A stretch of DNA of 64,000 bases from VXLM01 sp034421575 (GTDB lineage Bacteria > Chloroflexota > Dehalococcoidia > Lucifugimonadales > VXLM01), in contig DAOUKG010000006.1 of the NCBI GenBank assembly GCA_034421575.1, positions 1-64,000 on the forward strand, written 5' to 3'. Below, in pieces: positions 40,367-49,494 of this stretch. The notes under the pieces are model-generated. The model saw nothing but the letters and a program-made list of their open reading frames with translations. It searched no databases and had not been told where the DNA came from. Both the position numbers and the translations under genes were made by a program. How positions within the stretch are numbered: position 1 is the first letter of the stretch; each line of letters begins with the position of its first letter.

Positions 40367-42333
40367 TGTCCGACACTTATGAAATGGCGGCATGGCTGGT
40401 ATTTCTGCTGCCCCTGGCCTCGTTCGTTCTGATTGCGGCGTTCATCCGGCCGTTTTTCAACCGTTATGCCGACGTGGCGGGATGGATAACCATTGGGGCG
40501 ATCGCGATATCATTCGCGCTCTCGGTTGTGCTGTTCGTGGAAGTCGTCCAAAACGGCGGACGGCAGATCGGCTGGACCGCGCACCAATGGCTGCTCGTGG
40601 GCGAATTCGATCTGAGTATGGGCATCTTCATGGACGCGCTCACGGCGATCATGCTCATCGTGGTCACAGGGGTGAGCCTCCTCGTTCAGATCTACTCCAC
40701 GGGCTACATGAAGGACGATCCCGGATACGCGCGCTACTTCGCGTACATGTCCTTCTTCACAGCTTCGATGATTGGACTGGTGGTAGCCGCGAACGTCATT
40801 CAACTGTTCGTGTTCTGGGAGCTGGTGGGACTGTCGTCTTACCTGCTGATCGGATTCTGGTACCACAAGCCCTCGGCGGCGGCGGCGGCGAAGAAGGCGT
40901 TCCTCGTAACTAGGCTCGGCGACTTCGGGTTCCTGTTGGCTATCTTCTATCTGTTCTTCAACGCCGCGACGTTCACCGACGCCGGTCTCGACCCGCTGGA
41001 CATTCGGGACATTCACGAGGCGATGAACATGGAGATCATCGCGCCTGGCGTGGCGATGTGGATCGCCCTTGGCCTCTTCGCCGGAGCGGTCGGGAAGTCC
41101 GGGCAATTCCCATTGCACACGTGGCTGCCCGACGCCATGGAAGGCCCTACACCCGTCAGTTCGCTCATCCATGCCGCGACGATGGTGGCGGCGGGCGTGT
41201 TCCTCGTGGCGAGGTTCTTCCCTGTATTCGAGGCGTCCGAGATCGCGTTGAATACCGTGGCCATCATCGGCGGCATCACAGCCGTGCTCGCGGCGACGAT
41301 GGGCCTGGTGATGAACGACGTCAAGCGTGTGCTGGCATACTCGACTGTCAGCCAGCTCGGATACATGATGCTGGCGCTGGGAGTCGGCGCGCCGGGCGTG
41401 GCCATATTCCATCTGTTCACGCACGCCTTCTTCAAGTGCCTGCTGTTCATGGGAGCGGGCAGCGTCAGTCACGCCACGGGCGGAACGTTCGACATGCGGT
41501 ACATGGGCGGTCTGAGGAAGCACATGAGCTGGACATATATCACGTTCCTGATTGGGAGCCTGAGCCTCGCTGGTATATTCCCGCTGGCCGGATTCTGGAG
41601 CAAGGACGAGATTCTTGCGTCGGCGTTCGGGCAGATGGGAGCGATCCCGCAGGTGGTCTTCTGGCTGGCCGTGATAGCGGTGTTCATGACCGCGTTCTAT
41701 ATGTTCAGGGCGTTGTTCATGGTCTTCGAGGGTGAGTACAGGGGCGGGGCCGATGTTGATCCCGAGGCGGAGTCGCACGGTGATTCCTCACACCCACACG
41801 AATCTCCCAGTTCGATGGTCGGCCCGATGGCCATTCTCGCGCTGCTTGCCGTTGTGGCGGGACTGTTAGCGAGCCCGATCATCGATCTCGGCCCGATACC
41901 GAAGCACTGGCTCGTCCATGACTTTCTACACAGCAACGCCGGGGACTTCAGCATCGTCATAGCGGCGGGGTCGACGATGTTGGCCTTGGCGGGAATCCTT
42001 CTGGCGTACCTGATGCACCGCAGCCGCCAGGTTTCGGTAGAACGGGTGACGGCGTGGTTCCGGCCTCTTTACGTGCTGTTCTCCCGGAAGTACTACTTTG
42101 ACGAACTCTACGAAGGGGTTATAACGATTCGTCTGTTCTACCGAGGCGCTTGCAGAGCTCTCGATTGGGCAGACAAATCAATTGTCGATGGGGCGGTCCG
42201 ATTGGTGGACCAGTTCGGCCGGAACGTCGGAAGAGCCATTGCACAGGTCCAGACAGGGCAGGTGCAGGGCTATGGAATGGCGGTTTCGGTCGGCGTGCTG
42301 GCAATACTCGGGGCGTATCTCCTGTTCAAATAA
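40366..42333 (+). CDS. nuoL: NADH-quinone oxidoreductase subunit L
   Basis: The 655-residue antiporter-like subunit has about sixteen helices with FWELVGLSSYLLIGFWY (Glu about 150), GKSGQFPLHTWLPDAMEGPTPVSSLIHAATMVAAG (about 244-278, with Lys and His of the proton path) and LFTHAFFKCLLFMGAGSVSHATG (about 352-375). A C-terminal region of about 130 residues contains the lateral helix characteristic of NuoL. It starts with GTG, preceded by GAGGAAG. Confidence 0.95.
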   Translation: MSDTYEMAAWLVFLLPLASFVLIAAFIRPFFNRYADVAGWITIGAIAISFALSVVLFVEVVQNGGRQIGWTAHQWLLVGEFDLSMGIFMDALTAIMLIVVTGVSLLVQIYSTGYMKDDPGYARYFAYMSFFTASMIGLVVAANVIQLFVFWELVGLSSYLLIGFWYHKPSAAAAAKKAFLVTRLGDFGFLLAIFYLFFNAATFTDAGLDPLDIRDIHEAMNMEIIAPGVAMWIALGLFAGAVGKSGQFPLHTWLPDAMEGPTPVSSLIHAATMVAAGVFLVARFFPVFEASEIALNTVAIIGGITAVLAATMGLVMNDVKRVLAYSTVSQLGYMMLALGVGAPGVAIFHLFTHAFFKCLLFMGAGSVSHATGGTFDMRYMGGLRKHMSWTYITFLIGSLSLAGIFPLAGFWSKDEILASAFGQMGAIPQVVFWLAVIAVFMTAFYMFRALFMVFEGEYRGGADVDPEAESHGDSSHPHESPSSMVGPMAILALLAVVAGLLASPIIDLGPIPKHWLVHDFLHSNAGDFSIVIAAGSTMLALAGILLAYLMHRSRQVSVERVTAWFRPLYVLFSRKYYFDELYEGVITIRLFYRGACRALDWADKSIVDGAVRLVDQFGRNVGRAIAQVQTGQVQGYGMAVSVGVLAILGAYLLFK

Positions 42334-42366
42334 ATTTGGCGTAACGGAACGATAGCACTACATCAA

Positions 42367-43893
42367 ATGGATTTCGAAGGCAACGGACTGCTAACGCTTA
42401 CGGTCTTCCTGCCACTGGTGGGAGCCTTGCTGATCGCCGTGCTCGTGCGGAATGACCGGCACGTGCGAATCGTCGCGGGCGTCACCATCGTTGCCGACCT
42501 TGTCTTGAGCGTCCTCGTCTTCACCGGCTACGACTTGCAAAAGGGTGGGATACAGCTGGTGGACCGCGCGCCGGGATGGATTCCCATCGACTCGTTCAAG
42601 GTCGAGTACTTCCTCGGCGTTGACGGTCTCAGCGCGCCGCTTGTGCTGCTCACCGGACTTCTTGGCTTCGTGGCGGTATTCGCCTCTTGGAGCATCAAGG
42701 AGCGGGTCAGGGAATACTTCGTCTGGCTGCTGGTGCTTCAGACGGCGGTCATGGGCGTGTTCACGGCATTGGATTTCATTCTCTTCTTCCTCTTGTGGGA
42801 GCTTGAGATGGCTCCGATGTTCTTCCTGATCTCTATCTGGGGGAGCGGACGGCGCGAGTACTCCGCCATGAAGTTCCTTATCTTCACGTTCCTCGGCAGC
42901 GCCTTCATGCTCGTGGGTATCCTGATACTGTTCTTCTCGGCAGGCACGTTCGACATGATCGAGCTGCCGTCGGCCTTGCAGGGCGCAAAGCTGCTGGCGC
43001 CGGCATGGTTAGTGTTCTCGCTGATCTTTGTGGCATTTGCCGTGAAACTGCCCGTGTGGCCGGTGCATACATGGTTGCCCGACGCTCACACGGACGCGCC
43101 AACGGCAGTGAGCATCATGCTTGCCGGTGTGCTGCTCAAGATGGGCGGCTATGGGATGCTCCGAGTCTCCGCGGCGATGTTCCCCGACGTCATGGTGGAC
43201 GCGGCGAAGTTCCTGATCGTGCTGGGAGTCATCAACGTCATCTACGGGGCGATCGTGACGCTCCGGCAGACCGACATGAAGCGCCTCGTTGCTTTCAGCA
43301 GCATCAGCCACATGGGGTACGTGCTCGTCGGAATATCGTCGGTTGCGGGTGTCGCGGGCGCAGTGTCGCCCGTGGGCCTAACTGGGGCCGCGATGCAGAT
43401 GTTCACGCACGGGACGATAACGGGGCTCATGTTCCTGATGGTCGGCCTTGCCTATGAGAAAGCGCACACACGGCACATTCCCGATCTTGGAGGTCTGGCA
43501 ACGCGGATGCCGGTTATCGCTGTCGGATTCCTCGTTGCGGGACTGGCATCGCTGGGGCTTCCGGGCACGAGCGGGTTCGTCTCGGAGATACTCATCTTCC
43601 TGGGGACGTTCCCCGTATGGGGATGGTGGACGGGCATCGCCGCATTCGGAGTGGTCATAACGGCGGGGTACATTCTCTGGATGCTGCAAAGGACGATGTT
43701 CGGACCGCAGCTTGCCCGGTTCTCGGACGTACGTGACGCCACGAAGATGGAGATGGTGCCGATAGCTGCTCTTGTGATTGCGGTCATCGCAGTCGGCATC
43801 TACCCGTCGTTTATCTCAGACTACTTCACCGAGGGACTGACCGACATCATCGGTTCGATTCAAGACTCTGCCCAACTGACGATGGCGCCATGA
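42367..43893 (+). CDS. nuoM: NADH-quinone oxidoreductase subunit M
   Basis: The 508-residue antiporter-like subunit shows LLWELEMAPMFFLISIWG (Glu about 140), KLPVWPVHTWLPDAHTDAPTAVSIMLAGVLLKMGGYGMLR (about 222-262) and FSSISHMGYVLVGI (about 315). It pumps a proton in the membrane arm. It sits 33 bases after nuoL and overlaps nuoN by four. Confidence 0.95.
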   Translation: MDFEGNGLLTLTVFLPLVGALLIAVLVRNDRHVRIVAGVTIVADLVLSVLVFTGYDLQKGGIQLVDRAPGWIPIDSFKVEYFLGVDGLSAPLVLLTGLLGFVAVFASWSIKERVREYFVWLLVLQTAVMGVFTALDFILFFLLWELEMAPMFFLISIWGSGRREYSAMKFLIFTFLGSAFMLVGILILFFSAGTFDMIELPSALQGAKLLAPAWLVFSLIFVAFAVKLPVWPVHTWLPDAHTDAPTAVSIMLAGVLLKMGGYGMLRVSAAMFPDVMVDAAKFLIVLGVINVIYGAIVTLRQTDMKRLVAFSSISHMGYVLVGISSVAGVAGAVSPVGLTGAAMQMFTHGTITGLMFLMVGLAYEKAHTRHIPDLGGLATRMPVIAVGFLVAGLASLGLPGTSGFVSEILIFLGTFPVWGWWTGIAAFGVVITAGYILWMLQRTMFGPQLARFSDVRDATKMEMVPIAALVIAVIAVGIYPSFISDYFTEGLTDIIGSIQDSAQLTMAP

Positions 43894-45389
43894 CGATCCA
43901 CGACCTCTATCTGCTGTCACCCGAACTGAGCGTGGTCGGACTGGCAACGCTCCTACTCCTGCTCGACCTCGTCGTGTCTCGGAAGAGCATCATCCTGGGG
44001 TTGGGAGTGGTCGGGCTGGTTATACCGCTGGGCTTCAGCATCGCGCTGTGGTTCACGGTTGGGGACGACGCAGCGGCTGAGAATACCGGTGTGCTTGCGG
44101 GTACGCTGGTCGTGGACAAATTCGCGCTGTTCTTCAAGTTCCTCTTCATAGGCGCGGCCGCAGTCGTCGGGCTCATGTCGGTCGACTACCTGCAGCGCAT
44201 CGAGAGATTCCGTACCGAGTTCTACGCGCTGGTGCTGTACTCGGCTACGGGCATGATGTTGATGGCGGCGACGGTCGAACTCATTACGCTCTACATATCG
44301 CTGGAGCTTTCGTCCCTGCCACTGGTGGCGCTTGCGGCGTTCCTCCGTGACGGCCGCTCGTCCGAGGGCGGCATGAAGTTCCTCGTGCTGGGCGGGATAA
44401 GCTCGGCCATTCTGCTGTACGGCATGGTGTTCGTCTTCGGCTTCACCGGAACGACCTACCTCGACCTGATTGCGGAGCGCATCGGAGACCTGACTGCTGC
44501 TTCAGACCAACCACTTGGCAGCTACGCTCTCGTATTGGGCGTTGGCCTGATGATTGCGGGGTTCGGATTCAAGATAACGGCGGTGCCGTTCCAGATGTGG
44601 GCGCCGGACGTTTACGAAGGAGCGCCGACTCCGGTCACCGCTTTTCTCTCGGTTGCGAGCAAGGCGGCAGGGTTTGCCATCATCCTTCGGGTCTTCTACG
44701 TGGCTTTCCCGGTGGAGACGCTGAGCATGGAGTGGAGCGCAGTGTTCGCGGCGGTGGCCGCGCTCTCCATGACGGTGGGCAACCTGGTTGCGATAGCTCA
44801 GTCCAACATCAAACGTCTGCTTGCCTACAGCACAATCGCGCACGGCGGGTACCTGATGGTCGGACTCGCGGCGTTGGCGGCGAGGACCGGAGGGGATGAG
44901 GTGGACTTCGGTCCGTCAGGCGTGCTGTTCTACATGGCGGGATACGCGATGATGAATCTGGCGGCATTCGCCGTCGTCATAGCCATATCGAACCGCATCA
45001 ACAGCGACGCGATAGCCGATTACGCGGGAATGGCGAAAAGGGCCCCGTACTTGGCCGCGGCGCTGGCCTTCGCACTCTTATCGCTCACGGGAATACCGCC
45101 GACGGTCGGATTCATCACCAAGGTGTATGTGTTTGGAGCGGCGGTGAACGCGGGCCTCGAATGGCTTGTGGTGGTAGGCGTGATCAACAGCGTCATCTCG
45201 GCCTACTACTACTTCGGTATCATCAAGACGATGTACCTCTCGAAACCGAAGTCGGACGAGCCGATCGATTCCCAGTTCCCCATACGGCTGGCCGTGGGCG
45301 TCACCATTGCCGGAGTGCTGGTGTTCGGTGTGTACCCCATTGTATTGCTGGACCTTGCCAAGGCGGCCGCCCAAGCGTTGTTTGCATAG
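43890..45389 (+). CDS. nuoN: NADH-quinone oxidoreductase subunit N
   Basis: The 499-residue antiporter-like subunit shows ELITLYISLELSSLPLVALAAF (about 128-149), GFGFKITAVPFQMWAPDVYEGAPTPVTAFLSVASKAAGF (about 227-266) and RLLAYSTIAHGGYLMVGL (about 310-327). It is the last nuo gene; nuoE, nuoF and nuoG, the NADH-input module, are not in the operon. Confidence 0.95.
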   Translation: MTIHDLYLLSPELSVVGLATLLLLLDLVVSRKSIILGLGVVGLVIPLGFSIALWFTVGDDAAAENTGVLAGTLVVDKFALFFKFLFIGAAAVVGLMSVDYLQRIERFRTEFYALVLYSATGMMLMAATVELITLYISLELSSLPLVALAAFLRDGRSSEGGMKFLVLGGISSAILLYGMVFVFGFTGTTYLDLIAERIGDLTAASDQPLGSYALVLGVGLMIAGFGFKITAVPFQMWAPDVYEGAPTPVTAFLSVASKAAGFAIILRVFYVAFPVETLSMEWSAVFAAVAALSMTVGNLVAIAQSNIKRLLAYSTIAHGGYLMVGLAALAARTGGDEVDFGPSGVLFYMAGYAMMNLAAFAVVIAISNRINSDAIADYAGMAKRAPYLAAALAFALLSLTGIPPTVGFITKVYVFGAAVNAGLEWLVVVGVINSVISAYYYFGIIKTMYLSKPKSDEPIDSQFPIRLAVGVTIAGVLVFGVYPIVLLDLAKAAAQALFA

Positions 45390-45409
45390 TGCAGGCGTGG
45401 AGCATCCCA

Positions 45410-46273
45410 ATGGATGAGCAGCGGCATCTGATTGGTTTCATGCACTCCCGGACGATTCCGGGTGCTTCGGACATCATCCGTTCACTTATCGGGTCGTTGG
45501 ACCTGTGCGATAGAAGCTGGGTCTCGACCGCCGACGAGCAGGAGATTGCGTCGAGCACTCTTCGTGAGACGGTGATCATCGTCACGGCGGGAGGGGACGG
45601 CACCATTATCCGCGTGAATCGCCTCGCCGCTCCGTACTCCATTCCCATAGTCGGCATAAACATGGGGCGCGTCGGGTTCATGGCGGAGCTGACGGTGGAG
45701 AATGCCGCCGAGCGACTGGCGCATTACCTCAAGGGCGATATCCGGACGGAAGAGCGCCTCATGATCCAGGCTGAAGTGGCCGAACAGTCAAATGGAGAAA
45801 CAAGGATCGTAGCCCACGCGCTGAATGAAGCCATCGTACGCGGTACGCTGCCCCGCCTGCTGGACATCGACGTAACCATAGACGGCGTTCACCTGGCCAC
45901 CTATCGCGCGGATGGCGTGATCGTATCTACGCCCACGGGCAGTACGGGATACGCCCTTTCCGCCGGGGGGCCGGTGCTTCAACCTGAAGCGAAGGTGCTT
46001 CTCATACAGCCTCTGGCAGCGCATATCAGTCTGCAGACCGGGCTTGTCGTTCCGGACGACTCGACCGTGGAGTTAACCGTGGTGCACGGCGGCGAAGCTA
46101 TGATCAGCGTGGACAACCTCACGAACGCGACACTGCAGCGCAGCGACAAGGTCGTCATCAAGAGGAGTCCCTACATCGCCAGTTTCCTGCGTGCGGAATC
46201 GCCCTCCGCCTTCTACTCCAATCTTACCCAGCGATTGGGCGTCCGTCATCGCACGACGTATGACGAGCACTAG
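45410..46273 (+). CDS. nadK: NAD kinase
   Basis: The 287-residue product phosphorylates NAD to NADP. It shows TAGGDGTIIRVNR (about 56-68, with the GGDG motif), PIVGINMGRVGFMAEL (about 76-91), LNEAIVRG (about 137) and DGVIVSTPTGSTGYALSAGGP (about 163-183). It lies 20 bases after nuoN; a GTG at 45389 overlapping the nuoN stop is an alternative start. Being in the complex I transcript links NADP supply to respiration. Confidence 0.92.
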   Translation: MDEQRHLIGFMHSRTIPGASDIIRSLIGSLDLCDRSWVSTADEQEIASSTLRETVIIVTAGGDGTIIRVNRLAAPYSIPIVGINMGRVGFMAELTVENAAERLAHYLKGDIRTEERLMIQAEVAEQSNGETRIVAHALNEAIVRGTLPRLLDIDVTIDGVHLATYRADGVIVSTPTGSTGYALSAGGPVLQPEAKVLLIQPLAAHISLQTGLVVPDDSTVELTVVHGGEAMISVDNLTNATLQRSDKVVIKRSPYIASFLRAESPSAFYSNLTQRLGVRHRTTYDEH

Positions 46274-46277
46274 CGCC

Positions 46278-46820
46278 ATGGATGGGGAAGTGCAACCGGA
46301 GCGTACAGTTGCCCGCAAAGACCTGTTCGACGGGCGGGTAATCCAGCTTCATGTGGATGAGGTGGAACTGGCCAACGGCGAGCTTACGACACGTGAAGTG
46401 GCCGAGCATGCCGATGCGGTGGTGGTCCTGCCAATTGACGAATCGGGCAGGGCGCTTCTCGTCCGGCAGTACCGGTATCCCATAGGTAAGGACCTGTTGG
46501 AAGCACCGGCGGGCGGGATCGATCCCGGTGAGGCCCCTGACGAGGCCGCGCAGAGGGAACTGCAGGAAGAGATCGGATACAGGGCGGGAAGTCTGGAAAG
46601 CCTTGGCGGGTTCTGGACAGCACCGGGGTTCTGCACGGAGTATATGTATGCCTTCCTCGCCAGGGACCTGTCGGCCAGCGTACTCGAAGCGGACGACGAC
46701 GAGGCAATCGTCGTCGAGCGGCATGATCTCGACTCGATTCGGGCAATGATCCGCGACGGCCGGATAGTGGACGCGAAGACCATTGCGGCGTACTGGATGG
46801 CGCTCGACCGGCTGGGCTGA
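46278..46820 (+). CDS. Nudix hydrolase, ADP-ribose pyrophosphatase type
   Basis: The 180-residue product has the Nudix box GGIDPGEAPDEAAQRELQEEIGY (about 78-100), with REL.EE as metal-binding core, and the proline/glycine lead-in LLVRQYRYPIGKDLLEAPAG typical of ADP-ribose pyrophosphatases. I use the ATG at 46278, four bases after nadK; an ATG at 46260 would overlap nadK by 14. The gene ends exactly one base before the stop codon of the converging ThDP enzyme. Confidence 0.88.
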   Translation: MDGEVQPERTVARKDLFDGRVIQLHVDEVELANGELTTREVAEHADAVVVLPIDESGRALLVRQYRYPIGKDLLEAPAGGIDPGEAPDEAAQRELQEEIGYRAGSLESLGGFWTAPGFCTEYMYAFLARDLSASVLEADDDEAIVVERHDLDSIRAMIRDGRIVDAKTIAAYWMALDRLG

Positions 46821-48458
46821 CTACTCGTACTTCGAGAAGTCGTAACCCTCCTTGACCACGCAGTCGAGCACGGCGGGTTTGCCGGTCTCGGTCACGGCGA
46901 TTGCCCGCTTCAGGGCAGGCACGAAATCATCCGGCTGCTCGACCTTCTCGCTCCACGCGCCGAGGCCCTTGGCAACCATCTCATAGTCGCCGCCGTGCGC
47001 GAGGCTGTCGTGCGACTCGGCGGAGTAGGGCTGGTGGCTGCGCTCGATAGCCATGATCTGGTTGTTGAATACGATGGTGAGGATGCCGATCTTGTTACGG
47101 ACGGCGGTCTCGATGTCCATGCCGACCATGCCGATGGCGGCGTCACCCATGATGTTTATGCACAGCTTGTCCGGTTCGGCGAGCTTCGCGCCCATGATCG
47201 CTCCGAGGCCGAAGCCAAGCTGGGTGGACTTGCCCCAGCCTATGTAGGTCCTCGGTGCGGTGCACTGCCACATTGGCGCCAGCTGGTCGCGGGGGCTCCC
47301 TGCGTCGTGGGTGATGATCGTGTTGGCGGCATCCACGTTTGCCTGGAGGTCGTGAATGATGCGGTACTGGTTGATGGGCGTCTCGTCGGAGGTCATCTGC
47401 GGCATCCACTCGTCCAACCACTCCTGGCGGATCTTCGCCACCTCTGACGTGATGTCGCGGGTGTTCCTGTGTCCCGAGCCGTCGGTGCGTCTCTTGATCT
47501 CGTCGATCAGTCCCCGCAGGGTCAGTTTCGCGTCGCCGAGGAGCGAGTAATCGCACTGGTAGTCCTTGTTTACGTCGGCGGCGTCGGCGGTCGAGTGGAC
47601 GATGGTCTTGCCGGGCGGAATCGACTTGCCATAGTTGGTGCGCGTGAGACTCGTGCCGATGGCGAAGACGAGGTCGGCCTTTTCAAGGAAGTGCCACGTG
47701 CCCTTGGTGTGCGATACGGCGGAGGCTCCCAGAGCGAGCGGGTGGTCTTCAGGGAAGGCGCTCTTGCCAGGCAGGGTGGTGGTGACTGGCGCCTGAAGCA
47801 ACTCGGCAATCTCCTGAAGCTCGTCCCACGCCTCGGCGTAGAGACAACCCTGTCCGGCGTAGATGACGGGACGCTCGGCTTCGAGGAGGACTTCCGCGAT
47901 CTCCCGAATGCCTCCCGGCGGCGGCATGGTCTTGTTGCCGAATACGGGCTTGTAGTCCAGCTCGCCGGGGAGTTCCTCTTCCCAGATTTCACGTGGGGTC
48001 TCCAGCAGGACAGGGCCGCCCTTGCCGGTCCTGAGCTGGTAGAAGGCGCGGCGCATGAGTTCGGGGATGCGCTCGACCATGTTGATCTGCGCCCGCCACT
48101 TGGTGACGTGGGCGTAGTTGTCGTAGGGGCTGAAATTCGGTGCGATGAATGCCTTCGTCTTCGATTCGCCTCCGGGAAGCAGGAGAATGGGCGAGTTGTC
48201 GGAAAATGCCTGTGCGGCGCCGGGGAATGCGTTCTCGCTTCCGGGACCCTGCTGCATGGAGAACACTCCTATGCGCTTGCCGTTGGTGATGCGGCTGAAC
48301 CCGTCGGCGATGGCCATGCCGACGCGCTCCTGGCGGCAAATTATCGGTCGGATACCCGCCTTTGCCGCCGCGTCCACCATTGCCTGGGCCGGATAGACAG
48401 CGAGGAACTCGGTACCCTCGCGTCTGAGGATCTCGGCGATTGCGTCTGCTCCCTGCAT
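46821..48458 (-). CDS. Thiamine diphosphate-dependent enzyme, acetolactate synthase-like (1)
   Basis: The 545-residue product has the three-domain ThDP layout. The catalytic Glu is in ICRQERVGMA (about 43), a central FAD/nucleotide-type domain is at about 185-330, and the ThDP motif GDAAIGMVGMDIETAVRNKIGILTIVFNN is at about 440-468. AGGAG precedes the ATG. Members carry out acetolactate synthesis, oxalyl-CoA or benzoylformate decarboxylation and related reactions; the missing usual GDG (here GDA) and absence of a regulatory-subunit gene argue for a catabolic member. It is in a leftward pair with RraA, 108 bases apart. Confidence 0.85.
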   Translation of the reverse strand: MQGADAIAEILRREGTEFLAVYPAQAMVDAAAKAGIRPIICRQERVGMAIADGFSRITNGKRIGVFSMQQGPGSENAFPGAAQAFSDNSPILLLPGGESKTKAFIAPNFSPYDNYAHVTKWRAQINMVERIPELMRRAFYQLRTGKGGPVLLETPREIWEEELPGELDYKPVFGNKTMPPPGGIREIAEVLLEAERPVIYAGQGCLYAEAWDELQEIAELLQAPVTTTLPGKSAFPEDHPLALGASAVSHTKGTWHFLEKADLVFAIGTSLTRTNYGKSIPPGKTIVHSTADAADVNKDYQCDYSLLGDAKLTLRGLIDEIKRRTDGSGHRNTRDITSEVAKIRQEWLDEWMPQMTSDETPINQYRIIHDLQANVDAANTIITHDAGSPRDQLAPMWQCTAPRTYIGWGKSTQLGFGLGAIMGAKLAEPDKLCINIMGDAAIGMVGMDIETAVRNKIGILTIVFNNQIMAIERSHQPYSAESHDSLAHGGDYEMVAKGLGAWSEKVEQPDDFVPALKRAIAVTETGKPAVLDCVVKEGYDFSKYE

Positions 48459-48493
48459 GTGCGTTCACGCTCCTGTTGTTTGTTGTCTGGACT

Positions 48494-48520
48494 TTGCCCT
48501 CTCCCAGGACGAGAGAGGGG
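48494..48520. repeat. GGGAGAGG-type dispersed repeat
   Basis: TGCCCTCTCCCAGGACGAGA then GAGGGG lies between RraA and the ThDP enzyme and is a short copy of the repeat seen at 30755 and 56002. Confidence 0.5.
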
Positions 48521-48566
48521 ATACTCGCGGGCCGGTTGGTCCGGTGTTGGATGAGGCGTTACCGGG

Positions 48567-49292
48567 CTATCCCTCGCCTCTCATTTCGAGCTGAACCTGC
48601 TTGAGCTTGGCCCATGTCATGCCGGGCTGGCGCGCGATCTTCATGTAGGACTGTTCGCGTTCACGGATCTCACGGGCCTTGTCGAGTACGACGGCGGGGT
48701 CCATGTGATTCGGGATGCGGGTCACGCCGTCGCGGTCGCAGATGAGCAGATCATTGGGGTGGATGAGCAGACCGGCAACCACTACGGGAACATCGGCTCT
48801 GATGAGGTTGAATACCCCGTGCCCAGGGACGAGACCCTTGCCCCACACGGGCAAGCCCACCCCCTCGATGCCCGCCAGATCGCGGATCGAACCGTCGACG
48901 ACGATGCCCGTCGCGCCTACCATCTTGTGAGTCGAGGCCATGCCGTCTCCGAGCACAGCGCCCCGTCCGGGCCTGGAATCGATGTCCTTGATGACGCCGA
49001 TTACGGGAGACGGAGTTTCGTCCAGCTTGTCGTAGTAGTCGTGCCAGTCGATCTTACGAGAGTCCGGATCGAGGGCCGTGACTTCGCAGGTGACGGCGTA
49101 TCCGACCGCGCTTCCGAGGTCGGGGAGGTAGCAGTGGAGGGTGGGGTCGGTGTAGATGATTGGCACTCCCCCCTGTCCTTCCAGTTCGGTGCCGCCCTGG
49201 CTGCCGCCCATGCTCTCGATCACGGCGTTGAACATGGTCGCGGAGTCGAACTCACTGATGCCGTCTATGACCTCTTGCGATGTGGCTGTCAT
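48567..49292 (-). CDS. RraA-family aldolase/demethylmenaquinone methyltransferase-like protein
   Basis: The 241-residue product has the RraA-fold motifs GDGMASTHKMVGATGIVVDGSIRD (about 122-145), where Gly/Arg-Asp bind metal and substrate, and HPNDLLICDRDGVTRIP (about 181-197). Family members include 4-hydroxy-4-methyl-2-oxoglutarate/oxaloacetate aldolases and inhibitors of RNase E. With no RNase E nearby and a ThDP enzyme beside it, an aldolase role is more likely. GGAGA precedes the ATG. Confidence 0.85.
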   Translation of the reverse strand: MTATSQEVIDGISEFDSATMFNAVIESMGGSQGGTELEGQGGVPIIYTDPTLHCYLPDLGSAVGYAVTCEVTALDPDSRKIDWHDYYDKLDETPSPVIGVIKDIDSRPGRGAVLGDGMASTHKMVGATGIVVDGSIRDLAGIEGVGLPVWGKGLVPGHGVFNLIRADVPVVVAGLLIHPNDLLICDRDGVTRIPNHMDPAVVLDKAREIREREQSYMKIARQPGMTWAKLKQVQLEMRGEG

Positions 49293-49494
49293 TCCGGTCT
49301 CCTACATTTTGCTCGGCGGCTGGGACTCCGCCTTCAGGTAGGCGGCAATTATATACGTTTCAGGGATAACGAGACATACCCCCAATCGGAAGGTATCAGT
49401 TGCTTCCGTATTGCTGGTCTCCCGACACGATGTTAGCCTGCACGGAATGGTTTAGGAGTCTTAAGGCTAAGGCCTTCGAGGTGAATTCACCCTT
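49293..49494. other. Divergent spacer, no gene seen
   Basis: Contains no recognisable repeat or RNA; presumed promoters for RraA and the FG-GAP gene were not identified. Confidence 0.3.

Noticed and set aside
47469..48554. A 361-codon frame on the plus strand opposite the first ThDP enzyme
   Set aside because: No family features; the ThDP enzyme on the other strand has all motifs.
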